Source: Bradyrhizobium sp. CSA112
GTDB taxonomy: Bacteria; Pseudomonadota; Alphaproteobacteria; Rhizobiales; Xanthobacteraceae
Direction: 5' to 3'
Length of the DNA: 64,000 bases
NCBI RefSeq assembly: GCF_029051645.1
Contig: NZ_JAACFS010000006.1
Location: forward strand, 124,001-188,000
The position numbers and the translations under genes were made by a program. Below, piece after piece: positions 51,012-60,454 of the stretch. How positions within the stretch are numbered: the stretch's first letter is position 1; each line of letters starts with the position of its first letter. Below the pieces are notes generated by a model. That model worked only from the letters and a program-made list of their open reading frames with translations. It was not told where the DNA came from and did not search any database.

Positions 51012-51036
51012 GGAACTTGCCTGGTCCGTTCGCGTT
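51012..51036 (+). promoter_or_regulatory. EcfG-type promoter of the PerM-GAF fusion
   Basis: GGAAC (51012-51016), 16 bases, CGTT (51033-51036), only 21 bases before the ATG, leaving a leader of about 15 nt. Confidence 0.8.
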
Positions 51037-51057
51037 TTGGTGTGAGGCGGAAGCAAG

Positions 51058-53460
51058 ATGCTTAATTTGCGTACAGCCCCAGGGCTTCCATCACCAAGTC
51101 AGGTCCGCGCGGATCCGGTCACGTCTCGCGAACTGGATATTGTGAAAGTTGCGGCCGCCTTGGTGTCGGCCGCTGTCCTCCTTGCCGGCTTGTATTTCGG
51201 CCGTGAAATACTCATACCGCTCGCGATCGCGTTCCTGATCACATTTGCTCTGAACCCGCCGGTCACATGGCTTGCCCGGCTCGGCCTGCCTAGACTGCTC
51301 GCCACGTGCCTCGTCATGATAACCGTGGGGTGCGCACTGGTTGGACTAGGCGTCATTCTCGGCGCACAGGTCCGTTCGATCGCGGTCGAATTGCCGGCCT
51401 ATCAATCGACCATCCTGACGAAGTTGGCGGATCTGCGCCAAAATCTCAAAGCACCCGGATTGTTCGACGGCGTGCTGAAGACCGTCGAACGCGTACAGAA
51501 GGAGGTCGAGTCAAAGGACGATAAGCCCGCCGAAGGCCAGGTCCCACAGCGCGTCGAAATCGTTCCCATGCCGCAAACGCCGCTCGAGCAAGCATTTGCA
51601 TGGCTTGTGCGGTCAGCGGAGCCTCTGGCCACCGCCGGCATCGTCTTGATCTTTGTCTTTCTGGGGCTGCTTGATATTGGCGACCTTCGCGACCGGTTTC
51701 TACGCCTGTTGGGTGGAAACTTCCATCGGTCGACGGATGCTCTTCAGGAGGCCGGCGCGCGTATCAGCAGATATCTTCTGATGCAACTACTCGTAAACGT
51801 CAGTTACGGTGTGCCGCTCGCTCTCGGTCTCTGGATCATCGGTGTGCCCGGCGCCATGCTGTGGGGCGCACTGGGTGCGGTCATGCGCTTCGTCCCTTAT
51901 GTCGGCCCGCTGACTGCTGCGATCTTTCCAGCCGCGATCGCTTTTGCCGTCGACAGTGGCTGGAGCATGTTGCTCTGGACCGTCGCGCTGATCGTCACCC
52001 TTGAGTTGATAAGCAACAACATTGTCGAGCCGCTGCTATATGGTTCCAGCACCGGCCTGTCGGCCATATCGCTGATCGCCGCGGCGATATTGTGGACAGC
52101 GCTTTGGGGCCCCGTGGGGCTGATCCTCTCCACTCCCCTCACCGTTTGTCTGTTAGTCCTCGGGCGCAATTTGCCGCAGCTGCTCTTCCTCGACACCATG
52201 CTCGGCTCGACGCCTGCACTGGATGTTCCGGCCCGCATCTATCAGCGGCTGATTGCAAATGATGCCGACGAAGCTGTCGAGATCGCAAGCACCGAGATCG
52301 AAAAATCTTCCGTGCTATCATTCTACGATGCAATCGGCATTGAGGTCCTTCGTCTGGCAAGCGACGAGTACCTCCAGAACGCAAGCGCCGAGCACCGCCT
52401 GCGTCTAGCAAGCGGAATGGATACGCTACTCGACGATCTTAGGGATCAATACCCCTCCTCCCTGAACTCGGAGGCAAAGCCAAGGGTCCTGTGTATCGGA
52501 GGAAAATGGGAGATCGATGCTCTCGCCGGCGAGATGCTAGCCCATGCGCTCGCTTTCGAAGGGATCGCTGCAGCCTCCCAACCCGCCGCAAGCGTCAATG
52601 CCGACTATCTTGCCCAGCTCGACCTGAAGGGCGCGGATATTGTCTGCCTCAGTTATTTTACGTCGCATCCAACCATCCCTGCTCGCCACGCCTGCCGGCG
52701 TCTGCGAAAACGATGGCCGAATGTGCGCATCGTTTTGGCGGTATGGAAGAAGCCGCCGGAACTGTTGACCGACCAATCCCTTGAAACGCTCAAGGCCGAT
52801 GCTGTCGTGGCTTCGATCGAGGAGGCCGTTCGTCGTATTCACCGCATTGTCGACCCCGAGGAAGCAAAGGCAGCGCAACAAGCCCCGGTGCCTGACAACG
52901 ACGCAGCGCGTGTCGACGCGCTGAAAGCGACCGGGGTCATGGAGGGGGACAAACGTGAAGCTCTGGATGCACTCGCCAAACGCGCGGCCGACGTATTCAA
53001 CACCAGCGTTGCCGTGATCACCACTATCGATAAGGACCGCGAATACTTTGTCGGACAAAGTGGAAAATTGCCGGACGCCATCACCGACAATGCGGGCGCG
53101 CTGCTGCCGATGAACCGCGAACACGCGATCTGCAACCATGTAGTAGCCAACGACGAGACGCTGGTGATTTCGGATATCGAGCGCGATCCGCGCTTTGCCG
53201 ATAACGAGACCATCGAGCAGTGGGACATGCGCTTCTACGCCGGGGCGCCGCTACGCGCAGCCGACGGTCTGATAATCGGAGCGCTATGCATCCTCGACTC
53301 GAAACCCCGCACCTTGGAAGAAAGCGAGGTCGCATTGCTCGAAACGATGGCCGCCGATGTGATAGCCATCATTACAACAAGTGATGTGGAGAAAGACGCT
53401 TCGGTGAAATCTGCGCCTGCTGCCTCGGCTGCGACCGTCGGACAAGAGGTGCCTCAGTAG
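51058..53460 (+). CDS. Three-domain fusion: AI-2E/PerM transporter, B12-binding-like fold, GAF domain, 800 aa
   Basis: Residues 25-385 are a PerM-type permease with about eight spans (REILIPLAIAFLITFALNPP; GAVMRFVPYVGPLTAAIFPA; SNNIVEPLLYGSSTGLSAIS). A helical linker (DEAVEIASTEIEKSSVLSFY) leads to a Rossmann-like domain at about 473-590 (PRVLCIGGKWEIDALAGEML; GADIVCLSYFTSHPTIPARH) that resembles cobalamin-binding regulators but lacks the DxHxxG histidine. Residues 635-780 are a GAF domain (AVITTIDKDREYFVGQSGKL; MRFYAGAPLRAADGLIIGAL). So the exporter seems to carry its own cytoplasmic sensor. Ordinary PerM proteins are about 350 aa. Perfect stress promoter. Confidence 0.88.
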   Translation: MLNLRTAPGLPSPSQVRADPVTSRELDIVKVAAALVSAAVLLAGLYFGREILIPLAIAFLITFALNPPVTWLARLGLPRLLATCLVMITVGCALVGLGVILGAQVRSIAVELPAYQSTILTKLADLRQNLKAPGLFDGVLKTVERVQKEVESKDDKPAEGQVPQRVEIVPMPQTPLEQAFAWLVRSAEPLATAGIVLIFVFLGLLDIGDLRDRFLRLLGGNFHRSTDALQEAGARISRYLLMQLLVNVSYGVPLALGLWIIGVPGAMLWGALGAVMRFVPYVGPLTAAIFPAAIAFAVDSGWSMLLWTVALIVTLELISNNIVEPLLYGSSTGLSAISLIAAAILWTALWGPVGLILSTPLTVCLLVLGRNLPQLLFLDTMLGSTPALDVPARIYQRLIANDADEAVEIASTEIEKSSVLSFYDAIGIEVLRLASDEYLQNASAEHRLRLASGMDTLLDDLRDQYPSSLNSEAKPRVLCIGGKWEIDALAGEMLAHALAFEGIAAASQPAASVNADYLAQLDLKGADIVCLSYFTSHPTIPARHACRRLRKRWPNVRIVLAVWKKPPELLTDQSLETLKADAVVASIEEAVRRIHRIVDPEEAKAAQQAPVPDNDAARVDALKATGVMEGDKREALDALAKRAADVFNTSVAVITTIDKDREYFVGQSGKLPDAITDNAGALLPMNREHAICNHVVANDETLVISDIERDPRFADNETIEQWDMRFYAGAPLRAADGLIIGALCILDSKPRTLEESEVALLETMAADVIAIITTSDVEKDASVKSAPAASAATVGQEVPQ

Positions 53461-53868
53461 CCTGAGCGGCGCCAATCGACACTTCACCGGGGCTTTAACG
53501 ACAGGAAGGCTGGCTTATTATGATGAAAGTGTCTCCGCAAAAACGGCCTACTTGATGCAGACTAGGTGACGCATAGCGGCTTGCTATTATGGATCGCAGT
53601 TAGCTATTAAAGCGCCTCCACACCGAGGCGCGCCTTCTGCACTTTAACAAACGATTGTTGCTTGAAAGAAGCCTTCGTTCAGCAATCAAGGTGGCAATTT
53701 GCCCAATCTATGGAATCTAGCAGCGAACCTTTCTGCGCTGCTTGAGGATGCAATCTGTCCAGCCTTGATCGGACCGGGATCAACGATGAAGGGGCGCACT
53801 GGCCAACGCGATAAACCGGAATCGAAAAGCAAACATTCGTCAACGTCTGCTAATGGAATGGTCCGGCC
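53461..53868. other. No recognised gene; one short inverted repeat
   Basis: GCGCCTC, six bases, GAGGCGC at about 53612-53631 with no T-run. Nothing else seen. Confidence 0.35.
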
Positions 53869-54992
53869 GTGCTCCGGCCCTGCCAGTACGAGAAACTGGC
53901 AAGGGGCGCTCAAGACGAGGAGCACGCCAGGTCTCAGAAACTCAACGCAGTCATCGCCGTGATCGGCATCGATATCGGCAAGAACTCGTTCCACATCGTA
54001 GGTCATGATCACCGCGGTGCCATCGTGCTGCGACAGAAGTGGTCACGCGGCCAGGTGGAAGCGCGGCTCGCCAACCTGCCGCCGTGCTTGATCGGTATGG
54101 AGGCCTGCGTCGGCGCGCATCATCTCAGTCGCAAACTCCAAATGCTTGGCCACGACGCCCGCCTGATGCCGGCGAAATACGTGCACCCCTATTCGAAGGG
54201 ACAGAAGAATGACTTCCGAGATGCAGAAGCCATCGCCGAGGCGGTGCAACGCCCGACCATGAAATTCGTCGCGACCAAGACCGCCGATCAGCTCGACTTT
54301 CAGGCGCTGCACCGCGTCCGAGAGCGGTTGGTCGGTCAGCGTACTGGCGTCATCAATCAGATCCGTGCGTTCCTGCTGGAGCGGGGCATCGCCGTGCGGC
54401 AAGGCCTGCATTCCCTGCGGTCCGAGTTGCGGGGTATCCTCGCGACGCGCACCGATGCGCTCTCGCCTCGCATGTTGCGCATCATCGAGCATCTGGCGGG
54501 AGACTGGCGCCGGCTCGATGCGCGGATCGAGGGGCTATCTAGCGAGATCGAAACGCTGGCCCGTCAAGATCAGGCCTGCGAGCGACTGATGACGGTGCCC
54601 GGCATTGGCCCGCTTATCTCGAGCGCAATGGTGGCCGCGATCGGCACCGGAGGGGTGTTCTCGAAAGGCCGCGACTTCGGCGCCTGGCTTGGACTGGTGC
54701 CGAAGCAGATCTCGACCGGCGACCGCACGACCTCGGCAAGATATCAAGGCGCGGCAATCGCTACCTGCGCGCGCTGTTCGTGCAAGCCGCGTGGGTCGTG
54801 CTGGTCAAGGTCAAGTGTTGGGAGCGCTATGGCCTCAAATCTTGGATCGAAGCCGCCAAGAAACGATTGCACCACAACGTGCTGGCGATTGCGCTCGCCA
54901 ACAAGCTCGCCCGGATCGCCTGGGCGGTTCTCAACAAGGGACGCGCCTTCGAATGCGTCAAGACGGAGGAGACGGCGTCCCGACCTGCCTGA
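53869..54992 (+). mobile_element. IS110-family transposase gene with a frameshift
   Basis: N-terminal DEDD domain IGIDIGKNSFHIVGHDHRGA, EACVGAHHLSRKLQMLGHDA, KNDFRDAEAIAEAVQRPTMK and C-terminal transposase_20 domain LMTVPGIGPLISSAMVAAIG, DFGAWLGLVPKQISTGDRTT. A base is missing near 54740; the next frame continues GKISRRGNRYLRALFVQAAW to the natural end at TGA 54992. Start taken at GTG 53869 but it may be later (near VIAVIGIDIG). IS110 elements lack long inverted repeats, and no ends were found; probably inactive. Confidence 0.85.
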
Positions 54993-55678
54993 TCCTCGCG
55001 CCGTGCTCGGGGCCGTCAAGGCGCAGCCTGGCCGTGGCAGACCAAGACGTCAGGACAGCACGACGGCCGGCCTTGACGGCCCTTGCGCGCGGCGCGTCTG
55101 CGCGCGCAGGCCGGGACGAAGGAATGACCGCCAGACAGCGCGAAGTGAGGAGCTATCGATGACGTAACCAACATCCCTTACCCGCCGAGGTCTGCGAGAG
55201 GATGAGACGACGATGGAGGATCGGTCTTCCCGGCGCATGCAAACACTGGTGACCCAAATGGCCCATTCGAGGCCTGTCCGCTAATCAGCTCGCATGCGCG
55301 CTGATATCCATGATGGCCCGGAGCACCACACGCTCCAATCAGAGACCGGATACATTGATGCAAGACCGCATCTGCCAGGTTGACGAAACCTCTTGCAACG
55401 CGCGGCCGGACCATACATTGGGTCAATCGCGTCACTTTGGCCGTCAGCCGACTACTTCCGGTCATGTCTCAAAAGTGCCAGAAGGCGACCCCCAGCATGC
55501 GGGCGGTTGTGGTGCATTCCATCTGTCCGCTGTGCGCGAGACTAACCAACGGATGCCTTCCTCAGATGTTGAGATTTGGTGCAAGGAAAGGACAGGATCA
55601 CCACGGCCGCGCGAGATTGATTTTGCTAGGCCGTCCGGTGATTCTTGTACAACTTGATTTCACCAGCATGACTGAGCG
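54993..55678. other. Tail of the IS110 region and a truncated dispersed repeat
   Basis: 55443-55478 on the minus strand has TGGCACTTTTGAGACATG directly followed by ACCGGAAGTAGTCGG: repeat copy 4 with its centre deleted. No protein gene recognised. Confidence 0.45.
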
Positions 55679-57142
55679 TTAGGGATGCGTCACGACGCGG
55701 TCCTTTGGAAAAGAAAGGTCTATTGTAAGGCCCGCTGGGTTCCAATCCCACGCGATCACGCCCCCGAATTGGCTCTGCACCGTCGCACGGGCGAGTAGCG
55801 TACCAAAGCCCTCTACCTCTGCTTGACGACCGACCGGTGGTCCTCCGCGTTCCGTCCAGGTTACTGCAAATTGGTCAATGTTTTCGGAGCACGCGATATT
55901 GATGGAGCCACTTTGGGTCGAAAGTGCCCCGTACTTTGCGGCATTGGTTGCAAACTCGTGCAATAGCAACGCAAAACCGGTCACCACATCGCCCGCGATT
56001 GGAATGTCGGGTCCACTGATCGCGACACGCGCCCCGCCTTTGTCGGTGCCGCCGTCATAAGGGGAGAGAATCGTCCTAATCAACGAATGAAGCAGCGTTG
56101 ACTGTTGCGTTCGATGAGTGCCATCGGCTGTCAGCTTCAACGTCAGGTCGTTGGCCTTCGCGAGGGACACCAAGCGGTCTCGCACCACAGTAGCGAGTTC
56201 TTCCGCTGTTTTCGCCGATCGGGCACTCATCGTGACCACGCCGCCAGCGACAGCAAAGAGGTTCTTGATGCGATGGTCCATCTCTCGCAAGATTAGCCGC
56301 TGCTGCTCCTCTGCTCGCTTTCGAGATGAAATGTCACGGGCTATTTTCGAAGCGCCGACGATCTTGCCGTCCTTATTCCTGATCGGGGAGATCGTCAGCG
56401 AAATGTCGATAGTGCTGCCATCCTTGCGTTGACGAACGCTTTCGTAGTGCTCGACGCGCTCGCCGCGCCGGATGCGGGCAAGAATGGCCGGCTCCTCATC
56501 CCGACGATCGGGAGGGATTAGCATCGTGACCGACTTCCCAATCGCCTCTTCAGCACTATAGCCGAACAGCCGCTCCGCGCCTTGATTCCAGCTTTTGATG
56601 ATGCTGTTGAGGTCTTTCGAAACGATCGCGTCGTCGGACGATTCGACGATCGCAGCGATGGCTCGATAGCGCGCCTCGCTTTCTCGAAGCCGTTGTTCAG
56701 TCTCCCGGCGCTCGGTGATGTCCACCAGCATGTTGACAGCGCCAACTAAAGCACCCGAAGCATCGAATAAGGGAGTTGGATACGGAATGAACGGCACGCG
56801 CGTGCCGTCCGGCCGTTCGGCGACCGCTTCCATGCCCCGGATCGGACGTCGCTCTTTCAGAGTCAGCGCCATCGGACATTCGGCGTGCGGCAAGGGAGTG
56901 CCGTCCGGCCAATAGAGCTTCCATGATCCGCAAAACTCGGCGGTCCCGAGCGTCGGCCGGCAGCCCCACAATTGCGCCGCCGCTTCATTGTAGAAAGTAA
57001 TGCGGCCGGCGGCGTCCGTCATGTAGAGTGCTGCCGGCAGCGTCTGCAAGAGTTCGTCGGATCCCCACGCCCCTTGATGTACATTGGGCTTCTGCAGGGA
57101 GACCAGTAACGAATCGATGGCGTCTTGTTCGGCGGTACTCAT
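55679..57142 (-). CDS. Soluble PAS-PAS-HWE sensor histidine kinase, 487 aa
   Basis: First PAS about 25-145 (LQTLPAALYMTDAAGRITFY, NEAAAQLWGC), second about 155-285 (IVESSDDAIVSKDLNSIIKS, WNQGAERLFGYSAEEAIGKS), each with a PAC tail (VGAVNMLVDITERRE; VGASKIARDISSRKR). The acceptor His lies in LILREMDHRIKNLFAV, the HWE/HisKA_2 form, and the ATPase part in LLLHEFATNAAKYGALSTQS. No membrane span. HWE kinases often feed the PhyR/EcfG pathway in alphaproteobacteria, which makes it a possible input to the local stress promoters, but no partner receiver is adjacent. Start MSTAEQD at 57142. Confidence 0.9.
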   Translation of the reverse strand: MSTAEQDAIDSLLVSLQKPNVHQGAWGSDELLQTLPAALYMTDAAGRITFYNEAAAQLWGCRPTLGTAEFCGSWKLYWPDGTPLPHAECPMALTLKERRPIRGMEAVAERPDGTRVPFIPYPTPLFDASGALVGAVNMLVDITERRETEQRLRESEARYRAIAAIVESSDDAIVSKDLNSIIKSWNQGAERLFGYSAEEAIGKSVTMLIPPDRRDEEPAILARIRRGERVEHYESVRQRKDGSTIDISLTISPIRNKDGKIVGASKIARDISSRKRAEEQQRLILREMDHRIKNLFAVAGGVVTMSARSAKTAEELATVVRDRLVSLAKANDLTLKLTADGTHRTQQSTLLHSLIRTILSPYDGGTDKGGARVAISGPDIPIAGDVVTGFALLLHEFATNAAKYGALSTQSGSINIACSENIDQFAVTWTERGGPPVGRQAEVEGFGTLLARATVQSQFGGVIAWDWNPAGLTIDLSFPKDRVVTHP

Positions 57143-57507
57143 CACACCCTCGCGGCTGGAACATCTAAACTTGCCTGAGCTCGACCGCCGGCATCACGTT
57201 AGCGTAGCATCTTGCGGAACCGGCGCAATTTCAAATTTTCGGCCTTCGCTGCCCTGGAGAATCTTGCATCTATTATCGGCCTCGCGAGGCGCAGCTCCCG
57301 GCCGGCGCCTCCGTGAGAGGGCCCGATCGCAACCTTTCGTCGCAGGTTTTGGTTCCACCGGACCGGCCCAAAACAGAAGCTCGTCGGTTAGCGACGTATG
57401 TCGGAGCGGCACCTGCATCGCAGCACACTCTTGCCCACAGCAAGCAGCGACTGGGGCGAGACTAGTGCCGTGAACGGTAAACATGCCGCCGACCACTGAG
57501 CCTGTAT
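57143..57507. other. No recognised gene
   Basis: 365 bases between the kinase and the CtaC remnant. No promoter of the stress type, terminator or coding motif identified. Confidence 0.4.
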
Positions 57508-58133
57508 ATGGACGGTGGTGTCTCGCAAGCGGATCAACAGCGAGAGCGGTTGCGGCTGGTCCCGCTGTTTGGTCTGATCCGCCGCAGGACGCTCCGCGAG
57601 CAGCCGCTCGATCTACATGAAGCCTTTGAGCGCGGCCCCGGAAGCATCATTCTCATAGCGGGGACCGCCACGACCATTACGGTGCTGGCCCTATCTGTCG
57701 TGAGCTATGGCGCGCAGCGAACCGTGTTCGCCAATGATCCCGGTGCGGTGACGGTGAAGGTCACCGGGCATCAGTGGTTGTAGGAGGTCCAGTACCAAGC
57801 CGATAGTCCGCATCTGAGTTTTACCACAGCCAACGAGATCCGCGTGCCGGTCGGGCAACCCTCACCGTCCAGCTGAGTCGGCCGACGTCATTCACAGCTT
57901 TTGGGTGCCGGCGTTTACCGCGGACAATGCGCCGAGTTTTGCGGGGCGCAGCACGCCCACATGGCGTTCACCATCACCGCCCTGTCACCGGACGAGTATC
58001 GCCGCTGGCGTGATCACCAAAACCAGAGCGCGCCAAGCCCGAGCGATCCGCTCAGCGTCCGCTGCGAGCAACTCTTTCGCGGTCGGGGCTGCGGCCTCTG
58101 CCATACCATCCGAGGTACACTCGCCGGCGGACA
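57508..58133 (+). pseudogene. Cytochrome c oxidase subunit II remnant with cytochrome c tail
   Basis: GPGSIILIAGTATTITVLAL is the membrane segment; AVTVKVTGHQWL-stop marks a TAG where the Trp-rich HQWWW motif stands. Then EVQYQADSPHLSFTTANEIR, a gap, and the CuA site end YRGQCAEFCGAQHAHMAF, followed by a haem motif [11 protein letters not shown]. Between 57870 and 57905 about 30 residues of the CuA domain are missing. Broken at 58133 by fusion to another remnant. Confidence 0.8.
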
Positions 58134-58323
58134 GCATAGTCTCATGGCCCATGACATCGCCGGATTTCATGCCGGGCATGAAATGGTCGTAGAGATGCAG
58201 GTCCGAGCCGCATATGGCGCAACTTGTGACCTTGATGATGGCGTCCCGCTCGTGCTCGATCCGGGGATCGGGTACGTTGTCGCAGCGGATGTCCGTGGTG
58301 CCGTGCCAAACGAGTGCCTTCGT
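58133..58323 (-). pseudogene. Zn-dependent alcohol dehydrogenase N-terminal remnant with a mutated start
   Basis: [58 protein letters not shown]: the catalytic Zn ligands Cys (CAICGSD) and His-Glu (GHE) are visible. The codon at the expected start is ACG (58321-58323) instead of ATG although GGAGG stands just upstream, and a TGTT-type stress promoter lies at 58356-58380. The gene ends after GHE at the junction with the CtaC remnant. Confidence 0.7.
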
Positions 58324-58456
58324 CGCGACCTCCGCTGAGTGTGTTTCACCTGTTCAACATCAGCCGAGCGCGGTCGTTCCAAGACATCTTTGGTCGAGAC
58401 CAGGCCGCGCAAGCCTCACGGAGGCGACGCGACGCGTCTAACGCGGGTCTCCCTTG

Positions 58457-59014
58457 TCAGGCCGCCTCTGCTTGCTCTTGTTCGGCTTCGAGGTTGATCA
58501 CCGATGTGGCCAGTTCGGTCAGCGCCTTGTCGGTGGCTTCCTCCTCGTCCAGCGTCTCCTGCAGCAGACTTGCGGCATCGGACATGCCGAGCTGTTCAGC
58601 CCACGTACGAAGGGTGCCGTAGCGTGAAATTTCGTAGTGCTCGACCGCCTGGGCAGCAGCGACGAGCCCGGCGTCGAGAGCCGGCATTCCGCGAAACTCC
58701 TTCATGATTTCCGCACCCTCATCAGCGATGCCGTTGATCGCTTCGCAGGGCTTTCCACGGGCCGGCTTACCGATAATGCGGAAGACGCGGTCGAGGCGCT
58801 TGACCTGAGCCTGAGTCTCCCGGAGGTGTTTATTGAAAGCTGCAGCCAACTCCTTGGACTGCGCCGCCTTCGCCATCTTGGGTAATGTCTTGATGATTTT
58901 ATTTTCGGTGAAATAGATGTCCTTGAGCGTCTCGTGGAAGAGGTCGCTCAGCTTCTTCTGCGGCCGGCTCGTGCGACGCGCCGCCGATTTTCGCTTCTTC
59001 GCTCGTTTCGCCAT
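58457..59014 (-). CDS. DUF892 (YciE/YciF-like) ferritin-fold stress protein, 185 aa
   Basis: MAKRAKKRKSAARRTSRPQK is a basic tail; the four-helix domain contains LSDLFHETLKDIYFTENKII, ELAAAFNKHLRETQAQVKRL, ALDAGLVAAAQAVEHYEISR and YGTLRTWAEQLGMSDAASLL, with the Glu/His residues of a di-iron-like site (HETLKDIYFTE; EHYE; E). Cytoplasmic, associated with osmotic and oxidative stress. Start ATG 59014 (GGAG 6 bases upstream). GGAAC, 16 bases, CATT (59059-59083). Two broken paralogs lie at 22096 and 39893. Confidence 0.9.
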   Translation of the reverse strand: MAKRAKKRKSAARRTSRPQKKLSDLFHETLKDIYFTENKIIKTLPKMAKAAQSKELAAAFNKHLRETQAQVKRLDRVFRIIGKPARGKPCEAINGIADEGAEIMKEFRGMPALDAGLVAAAQAVEHYEISRYGTLRTWAEQLGMSDAASLLQETLDEEEATDKALTELATSVINLEAEQEQAEAA

Positions 59015-59132
59015 AACTTCTCCTGTCGCCCGTTTGGAAAGTGCCTGTCCCCTTGACCAATGTTGCGTGACGGCGAAGGTTCCAATCGGGTTTGAAGGGG
59101 TCCGGATTAGCGGGACCTGATAGGATGCGATC

Positions 59133-59929
59133 CTATTCCAGCAGCCAATCCAAGGCCGACGCCAAGCGCACGGTTGCATCCTCAGCGTACCATTGGCCGT
59201 GACTGAAGATCACGAAACGTGGCTTGAAATTGACCAGACGTCTGGCTGCCGCCGCAGCCTCGTTGCGCTTCATCTTGACGATCGCACGCAGATACACCGG
59301 TGCCCTGCCATGCGGCGCGACCACCCCTGCGAGACGCGCCGCCGGTCGCAGCACGGGAGGTACCTTATCTGCTTCGAGATTCTGTACGATGTCTGCAAGT
59401 ACCAGTGATCTCGACCGTTCGTGCATCAAGGCGACTTCTGCCACCCCAATCCCTTTGACGATGATATGGCTGATCACGTCCGACCATGGCGTGCTCACGT
59501 CAGGGGTCAGCTCATGTCCAGCCGAACGCCGGCGCGCTTCACTGGCCACCGCTTCGAGAGGCCCGGCGCGCCCCATGTCTCGACCGAGGGACAATGCTCC
59601 TGCCACTGCTTGACGAACATCCAGTGCGCGCTATTTGGCGCGATGATATGATTTATCGCGCCAAACTCTTCAAGCGAACGCCGAATCGTGCCATCGTAGC
59701 GGGTAGGCGAGTGCAGCATCAATGAGCCATCCTGCAGACGGATAATGGTCATGCGAATGGGCAAGGGGATCACACCCATCGCCTTTGTCGGCCCGCTATC
59801 GACAATCCATACCGAGGCTGTAACGGGGTTCGGCACGTCCAGTGGAGGATAGGTGATCTGCTCGGCTTTCAACTGATGCTCCTGCAGCGCGGCTCCCCTC
59901 AGATGAAAGCTGAGATCGCGTCGCTTCAT
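59133..59929 (-). pseudogene. DUF4336 gene with one frameshift
   Basis: Part one: ASVWIVDSGPTKAMGVIPLP, IRMTIIRLQDGSLMLHSPTR, INHIIAPNSAHWMFVKQWQE, ending AGVRLDMS-stop near 59512. Part two in the next frame: GHELTPDVSTPWSDVISHII, EVALMHERSRSLVLADIVQN, NFKPRFVIFSHGQWYAEDAT. One missing base explains the break. The family is a metallo-beta-lactamase-like fold (HSPTR and H-rich sites kept) of unknown substrate. Start taken at ATG 59929. Confidence 0.75.
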
Positions 59930-60017
59930 TCCCAACTTCAGAGCAAGTAGGACCATGGCTCGTTCCACCGTTGTTCTTGACCTCGCCCACGGCAACCACC
60001 CCACCGACCGCAGCTCA

Positions 60018-60042
60018 GGAACCAACAACGAAGTTGCCCGTT
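60018..60042 (+). promoter_or_regulatory. EcfG-type promoter in front of small-RNA candidate 3
   Basis: GGAAC (60018-60022), 16 bases, CGTT (60039-60042). Followed by no gene but by a terminator ending at 60126. Confidence 0.75.
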
Positions 60043-60048
60043 GGCGAC

Positions 60049-60126
60049 CCATAGCCGATGCGGACGTACCGTCGGTATTTGAACGCCGCCGCCCAGGCTC
60101 CTCCCGCCCGGGAGGCGGCGTTTTTC
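60049..60126 (+). ncRNA. Candidate stress-induced small RNA 3 (GsrN-like layout), about 78 nt
   Basis: From the predicted start a 5' hairpin forms, CCGATG (60057-60062 region) with CGTCGG nine bases on, then an unpaired spacer TATTTG, then a terminator: AACGCCGCC (60082-60090) with GGCGGCGTT (60114-60122) and TTTTT. The 23-base loop carries CTCCTCCCGCCC, complementary to a ribosome binding site. The layout (promoter, 5' hairpin, C-rich terminator loop, about 78 nt) equals candidate 1 although the sequences differ. There is no ORF of this orientation, so the terminator has no other obvious customer. Confidence 0.6.
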
Positions 60127-60163
60127 TGGCTGACATGGTGTGGATCAGCGATCGCCGCCGGGC

Positions 60164-60424
60164 TTATTTTAACATGTAAAGAAACGCGGTGATGTCACGC
60201 GAATCCTGCGGCGTGACGCCCATTCGCGGCATGGCATTGCCGGGCAAGGCCCTTTGCGGATCCTGGATCCATAACGCCATGTTTTCGGGCGAATTGCTGA
60301 AGAAGCTAGCGATATAGGTTCGCGTGCCAACATGCAGCAGCGGAGGCCCAACGTTACCGGTTGCATTGACGATGCCCGGGATCAGATGGCAACCGCCGCA
60401 GCCATATTGTTTGATCAAATCCAT
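60164..60424 (-). pseudogene. Class I cytochrome c domain, probably a cut-off end of a longer gene, 86 codons
   Basis: IKQYGCGGCHLIPGIVNATG is the haem attachment motif CxxCH; the axial Met is in LPGNAMPRMGV and the end is SRDITAFLYMLK. No signal peptide or anchor precedes MDLIKQY, so export is impossible as it stands: it is likely the last domain of a cytochrome oxidase or quinoprotein-linked gene cut off from the rest, perhaps of the CtaC remnant type. Confidence 0.65.
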
Positions 60425-60454
60425 TCCGCGCTTGGAATCTCCCTAAGGATGGCA

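Noticed and set aside
53869..55167. IS110 insertion ends or target duplication
   Set aside because: No inverted repeats or duplications could be identified around the gene; IS110 elements often lack them, so the ends are left undefined.
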